From the NCBI GenBank assembly GCA_030156465.1, contig JASGMO010000002.1, positions 1-26,439 of the forward strand: DNA of 26,439 bases, written 5' to 3'. Source of the DNA: Patescibacteria group bacterium. GTDB taxonomy: Bacteria; Patescibacteriota; Minisyncoccia; Minisyncoccales; Minisyncoccaceae. Below, piece after piece: positions 13,561 to 20,611 of the stretch (positions are counted from its first letter, which is position 1; every line of letters starts with the position of its first letter). A model generated the notes under the pieces. It did not search any database. It was not told the DNA's origin and saw only the letters and a list, made by a program, of their open reading frames with translations. A program made the translations under genes and the position numbers.

Positions 13561-13647
13561 AAGAAAGAGAATACTGGTTACAATCTCCGATGGATCGTAA
13601 CCATCCCACTTAAAAATCACTGACGCGCCAGTGAATGTCTCTTTCTT
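13561..13647 (-). ncRNA. Candidate three-way-junction structured RNA upstream of clpB
   Basis: Read on the minus strand, P1 is a perfect 10-bp helix (AAGAAAGAGA at 13647-13638 pairing with TCTCTTTCTT at 13570-13561). It encloses two hairpins: P2 (13617-13634, TCACTGG-CGCG-TCAGTGA) and P3 (13576-13602, GGTTACGATC-CATCGGA-GATTGTAACC). The only imperfect pairs in P2 and P3 are G-U on the minus strand but A-C on the plus strand, which favours a minus-strand RNA. A possible promoter (-10 TATAGT at 13673-13678) lies upstream. It matches no riboswitch or sRNA that I know. It could be an independent small RNA, a leader element for clpB from an upstream start, or a DNA operator pair. Confidence 0.5.
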
Positions 13648-13698
13648 TAGATATCTACGATGAACCAAAATCACTATATCATATCTTTAGAAAAATGC

Positions 13699-13726
13699 AA
13701 AAAAAACCTATGAATTTTTCATAGGT
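13699..13726 (-). terminator. Rho-independent terminator of the rdgB/kinase operon
   Basis: On the minus strand a perfect 9-bp stem (ACCTATGAA / TTCATAGGT, arms 13718-13726 and 13706-13714, 3-nt loop) is followed by a run of T residues. The kinase stop codon TGA (13719-13721) lies within the stem. Confidence 0.85.
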
Positions 13727-14348
13727 CGCCATTAGATATTTTATAGGAATCTTCTGGTAGTCGAATCTCGAACTTTACCCCCTCTCCAGGAACACCATTT
13801 TCTTTAATGGTGCCTTCCATCATTTCGATAATCTGATGGGCGAAGAACATTCCGAGGCCGGTATGTTTACCGAAGCCCTGGGCGAATATTCTTTGCTTGT
13901 CGGCTTCCAAAACACCAACACCATCATCTTCACAGACGATGATGAGATCGCCTTCCTCAATCTTAGAATATATCCTAATTTTGATACCTTCTTTTCCTCC
14001 GTGCCTCATTGAGTTATCAATGAGATTGGTAAATACAAAATAAAATAATCCGTTTGTACTTACCTTCACATTTTGAACGTCTACCCAAACAGATAGACAT
14101 TCTGATTGAAGTTTCGCCCTCAACAGCAAGGTTCTTAGTTCTTGCCACGAAGGCAATTCTCCAAAGACCTCTAACTCTTTCCACACTTCAATTATGGAAA
14201 AAGCTTTTTCAATCTGAGAATTAATTTTTTTAAATTTCTCTGATTGCTCCATCTCAAGCTCATTATAGGCCTGCGCTACAAAGAACACGTTGATCAGATC
14301 GTGGCGAATTGCTCGCGATCCTACAATTACAAATTCTTCAAAATTCAT
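13719..14348 (-). CDS. Soluble sensor histidine kinase (HATPase), no sensor domain
   Basis: The protein has the histidine-kinase motifs: an H-box-like SRAIRHDLINVF (His16 from the chosen start), N-box FTNLIDNSMRHGG (about 107-118), G1 CEDDGVGV (about 139-146) and G2 QGFGKHTGLGMFFA (about 157-170). It has no membrane segment or PAS/GAF domain, and no response regulator is nearby, so it is an orphan kinase or a phosphotransfer/ATP-binding regulator. I place the start at ATG 14348. The alternative TTG at 14357 would overlap a TATAGT -10 box (14357-14362) that lies exactly 8 nt before ATG 14348. It follows rdgB by 28 bp with a TTGACA at 14383-14388 in the rdgB end. The stop codon is inside the terminator stem. 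Confidence 0.82.
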   Translation of the reverse strand: MNFEEFVIVGSRAIRHDLINVFFVAQAYNELEMEQSEKFKKINSQIEKAFSIIEVWKELEVFGELPSWQELRTLLLRAKLQSECLSVWVDVQNVKVSTNGLFYFVFTNLIDNSMRHGGKEGIKIRIYSKIEEGDLIIVCEDDGVGVLEADKQRIFAQGFGKHTGLGMFFAHQIIEMMEGTIKENGVPGEGVKFEIRLPEDSYKISNGDL

Positions 14349-14356
14349 AAGAACCA

Positions 14357-14388
14357 ACTATAAGATACAACATTGATTAGGTTGTCAA
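14357..14388 (-). promoter_or_regulatory. Possible internal promoter of the kinase gene
   Basis: TTGACA (14383-14388, within the last codons of rdgB) and TATAGT (14357-14362) are separated by 20 bp, longer than optimal. The -10 lies 8 nt before ATG 14348, the same leaderless spacing as for clpB and the winged-helix gene. Confidence 0.4.
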
Positions 14389-14904
14389 TTTATCTCGTAA
14401 TTGAGCAATTGCTTCTTGACGCATAAACTTAGATTGCTTTTCTTCCGAAGTCAATTCTGCAAATGTTTTATTGTATCCTTCGGGGATAAAAATTGGATCC
14501 CAGCCAAAACCATTGTTGCCCCTTGGTTGTTTAGCAATTACCCCTTTTGTTTCTCCTTTGACTATTATCTCTTTTTCTCCATCAAAAAAAACAATGCATG
14601 CTATTGTTTTTGCTTTTCTGTTTTCTCCAATTAGAGAACATATTTTTTCTAACGAAAGATTCTTAACGAAAAACTTAATTAAAGCCCCGGGCAATCCATT
14701 TAATTCCTCAAAGTAAACTCCAGTATCTTCAACAATCACTGGTTTTTGTAAAATATTATACGCAGTCCTTGCCTTGTGTCTTGCTACTTCTTCTACATCA
14801 ATTGATTGTATTTCTTCTAATTCTAAATCAATGTTTTCAATTTTAAAACCCAAAATATATTCAAACTCTTTAATTTTGTTTTTATTACCCGTAACTAATA
14901 TCAT
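14377..14904 (-). CDS. rdgB: RdgB/HAM1 non-canonical purine NTP pyrophosphatase
   Basis: The 175-aa protein shows the family hallmarks in order: TGNKNKIKEF (5-14), VEDTGVYFEELNGLPGALIK (about 57-76), IACIVFFDG, KGETKGVIA and GNNGFGWDPIFIP (about 129-141). The enzyme hydrolyses dITP, XTP and similar deaminated purine nucleotides to the monophosphate plus pyrophosphate, keeping them out of DNA and RNA. Length is slightly short but complete, ending in AIAQLRDKLTT. The start ATG overlaps the stop of the upstream small membrane-protein gene by 3 bases (ATGA), so the two are coupled. A decayed second copy of this gene and its upstream ORF lies at 17755-18040, across the P-type ATPase gene. Confidence 0.94.
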   Translation of the reverse strand: MILVTGNKNKIKEFEYILGFKIENIDLELEEIQSIDVEEVARHKARTAYNILQKPVIVEDTGVYFEELNGLPGALIKFFVKNLSLEKICSLIGENRKAKTIACIVFFDGEKEIIVKGETKGVIAKQPRGNNGFGWDPIFIPEGYNKTFAELTSEEKQSKFMRQEAIAQLRDKLTT

Positions 14905-15059
14905 TTCCCTTTTGTTAAAATATTGTAAGAGAAAACTCCGATTAAGCCCACGACAGCTATTACTGCAGAAACGGTTGGGTTAAACATTGAAGAGAATAAA
15001 ACCATTAGGGCTAGGGCTATAAGGATGGCTTCCTCTGTTTTTTGATTAAGCTTTTGCAT
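14901..15059 (-). CDS. 52-aa membrane protein upstream of rdgB
   Basis: A short frame reads MQKLNQKTEEAILIALALMV, continues with FSSMFNPTVSAVIAVVGLIG and ends in NILTKGK. It has two hydrophobic segments separated by Asn-Pro, probably two short membrane helices, with a polar N-terminus. The stop TGA overlaps the rdgB ATG (ATGA). A perfect TATAAT (15066-15071) lies only 6 nt before the ATG, so the mRNA probably begins at or near the start codon; the -35 is poor. A degenerate copy with in-frame stops sits near 17896-18035, again next to an rdgB remnant, supporting its status as a real gene linked to rdgB. The function is unknown. Confidence 0.7.
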   Translation of the reverse strand: MQKLNQKTEEAILIALALMVLFSSMFNPTVSAVIAVVGLIGVFSYNILTKGK

Positions 15060-15129
15060 TGTTTAATTATACAATAAAAAAGTTCATTTGTATAAATTAT
15101 TATGATTATCAATATACACAAAATATAAA

Positions 15130-17679
15130 TTAATTATCCATATTTCTGAATAATTTTAACACCTCAAACCATGCCAGACCAACAAAAACAGTTAGAATAA
15201 CCAACAAGAAGTCCTTTATCCCAAGAGGGGCAAGACGAAACAAGTCGGTAAAAAATGGTATATACAAAACTGCAAACAAACACAATATTGCTCCAGCAAA
15301 AACTATATACAAGGCTTTATTAGGAGACTTAAGTATCTGGTGAATATTTTTGCTCCAAGATAAGTTAACAACAATAAGCATTAAGTTGGCTAAAACAAGT
15401 GACACGAAAACAAAAGAGCGGACCTCAGTTTCACTCCTGCCAGAGTTACTGACAAATAGAAACAAGATAATAGTCGCTATTAAAACACCTAAGCCCTGAA
15501 GAAGACTTGCTGATACAGTTTTGAAATTAAACATCGGCTGTTTTACATCCCTGGGTGGTTTTTTCATAATATCATCATCTTCTTTTTCGGACTCAAAAAC
15601 AGTTGAACAGGCTGGGTCAATAATTAATTCCAAGAAAGCAATGTGGGCTGGAAGTAACATCATTGGCATATTGAAAGCTAATGGCAATATGGACATTCCG
15701 GCAATTGGTACGTGAACAGATAAAATGTAGCCCATTGCCCTTTTCAGATTATTATAAATCCTCCGTCCCAAACGCACTGCTACTACAATTGAGGAAAAAT
15801 CATCATTCAATAATACTAGCGATGAGGCCTCTCTAGCTACATCAGTTCCCCTCTCTCCCATAGCTACACCAATGTGAGCAGATTTTAAAGCTGGCGCATC
15901 ATTAACACCATCACCTGTCATCGCTACAACTTCATTATTGTCTTTTAGTGCTTTAACAATCAACAGTTTCTGCTCGGGCACAACTCTGGCAAAAATATTA
16001 ACAGTTTTTATCTTCTCTCGGAGTTCAAGATGGCTTAATTTTTCTAGGTCTTCACCAGTCAAACATTCTTCAGGATTTTTAATTCCTATTTTCTTAGCAA
16101 TAAATTGTGCTGTGCCCGGGTAATCTCCAGTAATCATTATCACTCTCATCCCTGCTCCGTAGGCCTCTTTGACTGCACCCGGAGCTGTTTCCCTGATCGG
16201 ATCAATAAAACCAAGCAAGCCAATAAATTCAAAGTCAAAATCATGTTGATTGTCTGGTAATTTCTCCAGAGTAGATGTCGCCCTGGCAACACCAAGAACC
16301 CTTAAGCCCTTATCAGACATTTCTTTTACTCTTTCTAAAACCTCCTCTTTTTGATTATCGTCGGCATGGCACAAGTTCAAAATTGCTTCGGGAGCACCTT
16401 TTGAAGCTATAACCAACTCTGTATCATTTAACCGCCATGCATGAGACAAGGCCAAAAGTTCCCTAGAAAGAGGATATTCTTTTATTAAATCAAAATCATC
16501 TTTAATAAAACCTTTAAGATACAACTCTCCCATTTTGTTCAATTCTTTCTCAATTGGATCAAAGGGATCTTTTTGGCTAGCTAAAACTCCATATTTAAGT
16601 AAGGTTTTGAAGTTTTCTGGCAAATTTTCTGGTTTAGTGTCATTTAATTCAAAAAAGGAATTATCTGCATAGAGATTACTCAATTCCATTTTGTTCAGTG
16701 TTAAAGTGCCTGTTTTATCTGCACAAAGCACAGTTGCCGCACCCAAGGTCTCTATAGCATCCGAACGCCTTGTCAATACTCTGTTTTTTGAGATTCTCCA
16801 GGCCCCTAGTGTTAAAAATATCAAAAGGACAACAGGAAATTCCTCTGGAAGTATAGCCATACTCAAAGTAAGGCCAGATAACAGGCCTCCAACAACGTCA
16901 CCCTTAATTAGGATATAGGTTATTACCATTAAGACACATAAAGTAAGCGCAATAATTGCCACTGTGCGCACAATCTTGGCTGTTTCTTTTTTTAATAAAG
17001 TATCTTCATCTTTAATTCCTTCCAAACTTTTGCCAATTTTGCCAATTTCAGTATTGACCCCAGTAGAACTAACCCGAGCCACTCCACGTCCACTAGTAAC
17101 TAATGAGCCGGAATAGACAAAAGGCAAATCATCTCCACCCGGTCTTTGATTCTGCGTTTCTTCATCCCATTCTACTTTTCTCGCCGGCATTGATTCTCCA
17201 GTTAAAAGAGATTCGTCCGCATAAAGATTCTGACAGGACAAAATAACTGCATCGGCTGGAACCCTATCTCCTTCTTGAAGAATAATAATATCATTTTTAA
17301 CTACTTTGCGACCAGCAATTCTTTTTTGTTGGCCATCGCGGATAACCAAAGCTCGGGGACTAGACAAGTCCCTTAAAGCTTCAAGTGTTTTTTCAGTTTT
17401 TCTCTCTTGATAAAAAGTTATACCAATTACTACAAATACAAAGAAAAGAAGCATCAGGGCATCCCTAGGACTTCCCATGAAAAGATAAATCAGTCCACAA
17501 ACAAGGAGTAGAATGAGCATCGGCTCGGATAAAACTCTTACTAAAATAGAAAACCAACTCTGCTTTTTTTGAGAAGGTAGTTCATTAAATCCATCAGCCA
17601 TTAAAATCTTCTCCGCCTCTTTTTGGGAAAGGCCTTGAAAATTATTTATGTTATAAATTTTTTCATTGTTTGAGGCCAT
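15130..17679 (-). CDS. P-type cation-transporting ATPase (P2-like)
   Basis: The 849-aa protein has an N-terminal cation-ATPase domain (NFQGLSQKEAEKILMADGFN), two helices (about 45-85), actuator LLTGES (about 154-159), phosphorylation site CADKTGTLTLNK (about 318-329), nucleotide-binding KGAPEAILN and hinge MTGDGVNDAPALKSA, and six C-terminal helices. The M4 motif is ILPEEFPVV rather than the P-E-G-L-P of SERCA/PMCA pumps, and M6 reads ELIIDPACSTVFE. This variant is a recurrent bacterial subgroup whose ion (Ca2+, Na+, K+ or Mn2+) I cannot assign. It sits in the inner membrane. A TATAAT (17715-17720) lies about 35 nt before the ATG with no good -35. It is flanked by rdgB on one side and a decayed rdgB copy on the other. 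Confidence 0.93.
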   Translation of the reverse strand: MASNNEKIYNINNFQGLSQKEAEKILMADGFNELPSQKKQSWFSILVRVLSEPMLILLLVCGLIYLFMGSPRDALMLLFFVFVVIGITFYQERKTEKTLEALRDLSSPRALVIRDGQQKRIAGRKVVKNDIIILQEGDRVPADAVILSCQNLYADESLLTGESMPARKVEWDEETQNQRPGGDDLPFVYSGSLVTSGRGVARVSSTGVNTEIGKIGKSLEGIKDEDTLLKKETAKIVRTVAIIALTLCVLMVITYILIKGDVVGGLLSGLTLSMAILPEEFPVVLLIFLTLGAWRISKNRVLTRRSDAIETLGAATVLCADKTGTLTLNKMELSNLYADNSFFELNDTKPENLPENFKTLLKYGVLASQKDPFDPIEKELNKMGELYLKGFIKDDFDLIKEYPLSRELLALSHAWRLNDTELVIASKGAPEAILNLCHADDNQKEEVLERVKEMSDKGLRVLGVARATSTLEKLPDNQHDFDFEFIGLLGFIDPIRETAPGAVKEAYGAGMRVIMITGDYPGTAQFIAKKIGIKNPEECLTGEDLEKLSHLELREKIKTVNIFARVVPEQKLLIVKALKDNNEVVAMTGDGVNDAPALKSAHIGVAMGERGTDVAREASSLVLLNDDFSSIVVAVRLGRRIYNNLKRAMGYILSVHVPIAGMSILPLAFNMPMMLLPAHIAFLELIIDPACSTVFESEKEDDDIMKKPPRDVKQPMFNFKTVSASLLQGLGVLIATIILFLFVSNSGRSETEVRSFVFVSLVLANLMLIVVNLSWSKNIHQILKSPNKALYIVFAGAILCLFAVLYIPFFTDLFRLAPLGIKDFLLVILTVFVGLAWFEVLKLFRNMDN

Positions 17680-17754
17680 TTTTACGACAGTCGAATTTGT
17701 ATTTCTTTCTTTGCATTATAATAACGAAGTTAAACAATTTTGTAAATGAATCAT

Positions 17755-18040
17755 TTGCCTCGCAATTGAGCAATCGCCTGCTGAAACATAAAGTTAAATT
17801 GCTTTTCTTCTAAAATAAACTCCAGTATCTTCAACAATTACTGGCTTTTTAAAAACCAAAAATATTTTTAATCTCTTTAATTACTAGTATCATTTCTTTT
17901 TTGTTAAAATGTTGTAAGAAGGGACTCCAATTAAACCCACGACAACTAATATTATAGAAACCGTTTGATTACACTATTAGAGCTAAAACTATAAGAATAG
18001 CTTCCTCTGTTTCTTAATTAAGCTTTTCCACACTTTAATT
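17755..18040 (-). pseudogene. Decayed duplicate of rdgB and its upstream small ORF
   Basis: Bases 17755-17810 align without gaps to 14390-14445 (rdgB 3' end; about 45 of 56 identical) and still encode QAIAQLRGK, compared with EAIAQLRDK in rdgB. Bases 17813-17845 then match 14712-14744 (VEDTGVYF region), so about 265 bp are missing. Bases about 17860-18035 match 14865-15060, i.e. the rdgB start and the small membrane-protein gene; KTEEAILIALALMV appears as ETEEAILIVLALIV between stop codons. This is an ancient duplicated block with a large internal deletion and no coding capacity. Confidence 0.85.
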
Positions 18041-18051
18041 GTAGCAAATAA

Positions 18052-18390
18052 CTAAAAATTATTTAGGTAGCTTTCAATTCTTTTCCTATCTTCATTTTCT
18101 TTTTCCCCCTTAAAGTAAAGTTCAATAAATTCAATTTGTTGGCTTTCTTCAAAATAAGCATAAATAACACGAAGGGATGATCCTTTCAAGTAGCGACAAA
18201 ATAGTCGAGCCTTTATAATATACAAAACTTCCTTTTGAGTTATGACATTAAAGTGCTTACTATTGCCGAGTGGATTGATAGAAGCTACATCACAAAATTG
18301 TTGCAAATCATCAGGCAAGGACTTGTACTTTTTGCTAAGTCGCTTAATTTCCTTTTGAAATTCTGGCAACTCCTTAAAGCTCATCGTCAT
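18052..18390 (-). CDS. RelE-superfamily toxin of a Panacea toxin-antitoxin pair (copy 1)
   Basis: The 112-aa protein has an N-terminal helix pair (EFQKEIKRLSKKYKSLPDDL) and a C-terminal SSLRVIYAYF...IEFIELYFKG core followed by ENEDRKRI, the strand-turn-strand pattern of RelE/HigB-like mRNA interferases. It overlaps the antitoxin gene by 17 bp; the toxin ATG lies within the antitoxin codons for D-D-E-L. A paralogue with the same context lies at 20612-20986 (shared L-R/I-R-V/L-I-Y-A-Y-F and I-E-L/I-Y-F-K). RelE-type ribonuclease activity is inferred from fold, and catalytic residues are not obvious. The antitoxin-first order and overlap argue for a type II system. Confidence 0.72.
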   Translation of the reverse strand: MTMSFKELPEFQKEIKRLSKKYKSLPDDLQQFCDVASINPLGNSKHFNVITQKEVLYIIKARLFCRYLKGSSLRVIYAYFEESQQIEFIELYFKGEKENEDRKRIESYLNNF

Positions 18391-19141
18391 AATTTCTTAC
18401 AGAATATTTCTCATCGCGATAAAAAACACTTTCATAGGAGATTGGTTTACCTTCCCTTGCTGACTTCCATGGTATATCTTCGTGTGAATATTTTTCTATC
18501 TCTATGGCATTTTTATCAGAAAGACGAGCCAAAACATTATCAATATGTTCGATTTCTCTTGCTGATAAATTTTTAAGATTGGGACTTTTTAGTGGTAAAT
18601 ACTTTTTTTGTGAATACTTAAAATATTGACTATTCACAGCTTCAATATCTCCCTCGTCCTGCATTTCTTGAATTATTGTATTAAGCTCAACAGAAGTTGG
18701 CCCATGATGATTCTTGATGTATGTTGCCCCCATCAGATTCTCTTCAAATTTCTCATAATAATCAAAATCAATAAAATAAAGAAGTTTATGTAAAACTGTT
18801 TCTCCGATATTCGGCTTTCCGCCAACTTTGTTTAGAATATAAAGCAAAACTTGCTTGAATTTATCAAGATCCTTTTTAGTAATACGAATCTCTAAATCGT
18901 TTGATTTTTTAACAGGTCCCCTTTCAATGATAATGTCCTGTTTTGGTTCTTTTTCGTCAAGAAAATCTTCTAATTGAAGATTAAAAATGCTTGCCATTTT
19001 CCTCGCCTCAGACATCGTAAGCTCTCTTAGCCCCCGCTCAATTTGTAAATATGTAGGGCGCGAAATATTAAGCTCTGAGGCAATATATTCTTGCGACATT
19101 CCCCTTTTAGTTCTTTGTTCTTTTACAAAATCTCCAAACAT
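18374..19141 (-). CDS. HTH-Panacea (SocA-like DUF4065) antitoxin, copy 1
   Basis: The 255-aa protein has an Xre HTH at residues 5-60 (FVKEQRTKRGMSQEYIASEL, NISRPTYLQIERGLREL), a linker to about 95, and then a Panacea/SocA-like domain (KVGGKPNIGETVLHKLLYFI, DFDYYEKFEENLMG, TYIKNHHGPTSVELN, then IPWKSAREGKPISYE at the end). Panacea domains neutralise many unrelated toxins in type II systems; here the fused HTH should give autoregulation. It overlaps a RelE-like toxin gene by 17 bp. A TTGACA-17-TAGAAT promoter and a perfect 10-bp inverted repeat lie directly upstream. The paralogue at 20970-21743 shares most motifs, including NIGE-V-K-L-Y-F-I-D-F-D-Y/F-Y-E-K-F-E and the C-terminal Y-D-D-E-L. Confidence 0.88.
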   Translation of the reverse strand: MFGDFVKEQRTKRGMSQEYIASELNISRPTYLQIERGLRELTMSEARKMASIFNLQLEDFLDEKEPKQDIIIERGPVKKSNDLEIRITKKDLDKFKQVLLYILNKVGGKPNIGETVLHKLLYFIDFDYYEKFEENLMGATYIKNHHGPTSVELNTIIQEMQDEGDIEAVNSQYFKYSQKKYLPLKSPNLKNLSAREIEHIDNVLARLSDKNAIEIEKYSHEDIPWKSAREGKPISYESVFYRDEKYSVRNYDDEL

Positions 19142-19167
19142 AGATTAATAAATTATATTATTAATCT
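19142..19167. promoter_or_regulatory. Perfect inverted repeat, candidate operator of Panacea copy 1
   Basis: AGATTAATAA (19142-19151) and TTATTAATCT (19158-19167) form a perfect 10-bp dyad with a 6-bp centre. It begins at the base next to the start codon and covers the predicted transcription start (about 19162), so HTH binding would block transcription; an mRNA hairpin hiding the start is an alternative. Confidence 0.7.
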
Positions 19168-19168
19168 T

Positions 19169-19197
19169 ATTCTAGATGATGTAGGTTTTCTTGTCAA
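19169..19197 (-). promoter_or_regulatory. Promoter of Panacea copy 1 operon
   Basis: Perfect TTGACA (19192-19197), 17-bp spacer, TAGAAT (19169-19174) on the minus strand. The predicted leader of about 20 nt falls inside the inverted repeat 19142-19167. Confidence 0.78.
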
Positions 19198-19223
19198 TGG
19201 CTATGTAAAGAATATATACATAA

Positions 19224-19412
19224 TTAATACTCAAAAACTTCTTCTATGTTCTTATTAAAGTATCTTGCAATTCTAAAGGCAAGCTCTAGCGATGGAACAT
19301 ACTTGCTCTTTTCTATAGCAATAATGGTTTGTCTTGTTACTTCTACTATATCGGCTAATTCTTCTTGAGTTATTCCCTTCTCTGCTCTTAATATTTTAAT
19401 TTTATTTGTCAT
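19224..19412 (-). CDS. Small Xre-family HTH regulator
   Basis: The 62-aa protein is almost entirely an HTH_3 domain: IKILRAEKGITQEELADIVE, then VTRQTIIAIEKSKYVPSLEL and AFRIARYFNKNIEEVFEY. This is the compact one-domain regulator class typified by YgzD, often encoded with a small membrane protein. It overlaps the upstream DUF2178-type gene by 11 bp, so both come from the promoter at 19828-19856. It probably represses its own operon, perhaps through the dyad at 19816-19830. Confidence 0.92.
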   Translation of the reverse strand: MTNKIKILRAEKGITQEELADIVEVTRQTIIAIEKSKYVPSLELAFRIARYFNKNIEEVFEY

Positions 19413-19800
19413 CTGATTTATATTTATTTCTAAAATATATAAAAGCGATTGAGTAAGTAGCTATGTGAAACAAAACAACATAACTTAAAACCATTCCTAA
19501 ATTATACATATCGGATCCCTTATCGCTTAAACTAGAGAACATAAAGAAAATTGATAAAAGAGCTAAGAAAGGGATACATATGCTATACGCCCATAGAGAT
19601 GATTTACCAGCAATGCTTTGGATCATCTCGTCTGTTCTTAATTCTTTAACATTTTTCTTAATAGCAAACATTGCTATCATTCCAATAATAATCGCTGAAG
19701 TTGCTAAAACAGCATTTTCCATGTTCACGGCAATGCTAATTGTTATTGCTATAAAAACAATAATTAAAAATCTTAGATTTTTGAATTTTTTATATGACAT
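19402..19800 (-). CDS. Four-TM membrane protein, DUF2178-like
   Basis: The 132-aa protein has two N-terminal helices (about 10-27 and 30-47, LRFLIIVFIAITISIAV and NAVLATSAIIIGMIAMFAI), a cytoplasmic segment with VKELRTDEMIQSIAGKSS, then two helices (about 70-90 and 104-124). The E-R/L-T-D-E-x-x-x-x-I-x-x-K/R-S loop is characteristic of DUF2178 membrane proteins paired with a small Xre regulator, seen in many bacteria and archaea. It is the first gene of the two-gene operon, overlapping the regulator by 11 bp. Function is unknown; membrane stress sensing or a toxin-like role has been considered for similar pairs, but nothing here decides it. Confidence 0.8.
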   Translation of the reverse strand: MSYKKFKNLRFLIIVFIAITISIAVNMENAVLATSAIIIGMIAMFAIKKNVKELRTDEMIQSIAGKSSLWAYSICIPFLALLSIFFMFSSLSDKGSDMYNLGMVLSYVVLFHIATYSIAFIYFRNKYKSDDK

Positions 19801-19815
19801 AATATTTATTATTAT

Positions 19816-19830
19816 AATTATGCCATAATT
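19816..19830. promoter_or_regulatory. Perfect inverted repeat at the DUF2178/Xre promoter
   Basis: AATTATG-C-CATAATT (19816-19830) is a perfect 7-bp dyad with a 1-bp centre. It covers the edge of the -10 box and the predicted transcription start, a natural site for the small Xre regulator. Confidence 0.6.
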
Positions 19831-19856
19831 GTATAAAATACTTTACAAAATGTCAA
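19828..19856 (-). promoter_or_regulatory. Promoter of the DUF2178/Xre operon
   Basis: TTGACA (19851-19856), 17-bp spacer, TACAAT (19828-19833) on the minus strand. The predicted start is near 19821, about 20 nt before the ATG at 19800. Confidence 0.78.
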
Positions 19857-19863
19857 GTATTTC

Positions 19864-20517
19864 TTACTTAGAAAATGCTTTGAATAGCCACCCAAGTAAA
19901 CTAAATCCTTTTTGAGCATCCTCTAAAGAACCCTCAACCTCTAAATTAGATTGTTCTAGTAGTTGAATTTGCTCTAGTAGTTGCTGTTGATCAACTTGAT
20001 TGACAATTTGATTTTTGATTTGATTTAATTGTTCAATATGCTGACGATTCTGTTCTAGTATCTTTTGAGCGTTATTTATTTCTCCATAATTAGGTCCAGC
20101 AATAAACCTTGTTAAGCTATTTCTGTTTTGAACTTTAGCTAAACTGCTCTCAATTTTTTCTTGATTCTGGTTTTGATTTTGAGCAATCGTTCTTATTTGT
20201 TCCCCTACTCCACCGTTCCTTTCTGCGACTTGTAACATTTCTTGAACAGCATTAGCGACCCGACTCCTTCTCTGATTCATTTTACCATTTTGTTCATTGT
20301 TTTGAATTTGCTGATTTTCTCCTTGATTCTGTTGTTGATTTTGCACTCCTGCATTGGGGCCATTATTAGAATTGACTTGTTGTTGATTTTGAATTCCGCT
20401 ACCCTGAGAATTAATTTGGTTTTGTTGCTGATTTTGCATGCCTGCATTAGCATAAATGCCTCCTACAAAAAGAAAAGTTAGCGCTAATAAGCTTGCTATA
20501 AAAATTTGTTTGTTCAT
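19864..20517 (-). CDS. Secreted Gln/Asn-rich repeat protein
   Basis: The 217-aa protein begins with a signal peptide (KQIFIASLLALTFLFVGGIY, cleavage probably after ANA). Residues 27-80 form a Q/N-rich low-complexity region with repeated (G/A)-x-Q-N-Q-Q-Q modules (four visible: GMQNQQQNQ, GIQNQQQVN, GVQNQQQNQ, GENQQIQNN). A helical domain follows (about 83-200: RVANAVQEMLQVAERNGGVG, EQIRTIAQNQNQNQ, then a Leu/Gln-rich coiled-coil QVDQQQLLEQIQLLEQSNLE). The end, FSLLGWLFKAFSK, is hydrophobic and could be a membrane-anchoring tail. Exported or surface-exposed location is inferred from the signal peptide. No close functional family is recognised; similar proteins appear to recur in Parcubacteria. 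No good promoter was seen, only TATAAT-like boxes near 20535-20560. Confidence 0.75.
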   Translation of the reverse strand: MNKQIFIASLLALTFLFVGGIYANAGMQNQQQNQINSQGSGIQNQQQVNSNNGPNAGVQNQQQNQGENQQIQNNEQNGKMNQRRSRVANAVQEMLQVAERNGGVGEQIRTIAQNQNQNQEKIESSLAKVQNRNSLTRFIAGPNYGEINNAQKILEQNRQHIEQLNQIKNQIVNQVDQQQLLEQIQLLEQSNLEVEGSLEDAQKGFSLLGWLFKAFSK

Positions 20518-20611
20518 ATTTTTATATATTTTATTATTATACTAATACTATAGCACAAAAATGCGGAAATACTCTATTCAATCATTCATCTAAGTAATTT
20601 CTGCCGATTTT

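Noticed and set aside
13576..13634. CIRCE, HspR or CtsR heat-shock operators upstream of clpB
   Set aside because: Neither dyad matches TTAGCACTC-N9-GAGTGCTAA, CTTGAGT-N7-ACTCAAG or the GGTCAAA heptad repeats.
13561..13647. Hammerhead ribozyme as an explanation of the three-way junction
   Set aside because: The conserved CUGAUGA and GAAA core sequences are absent.
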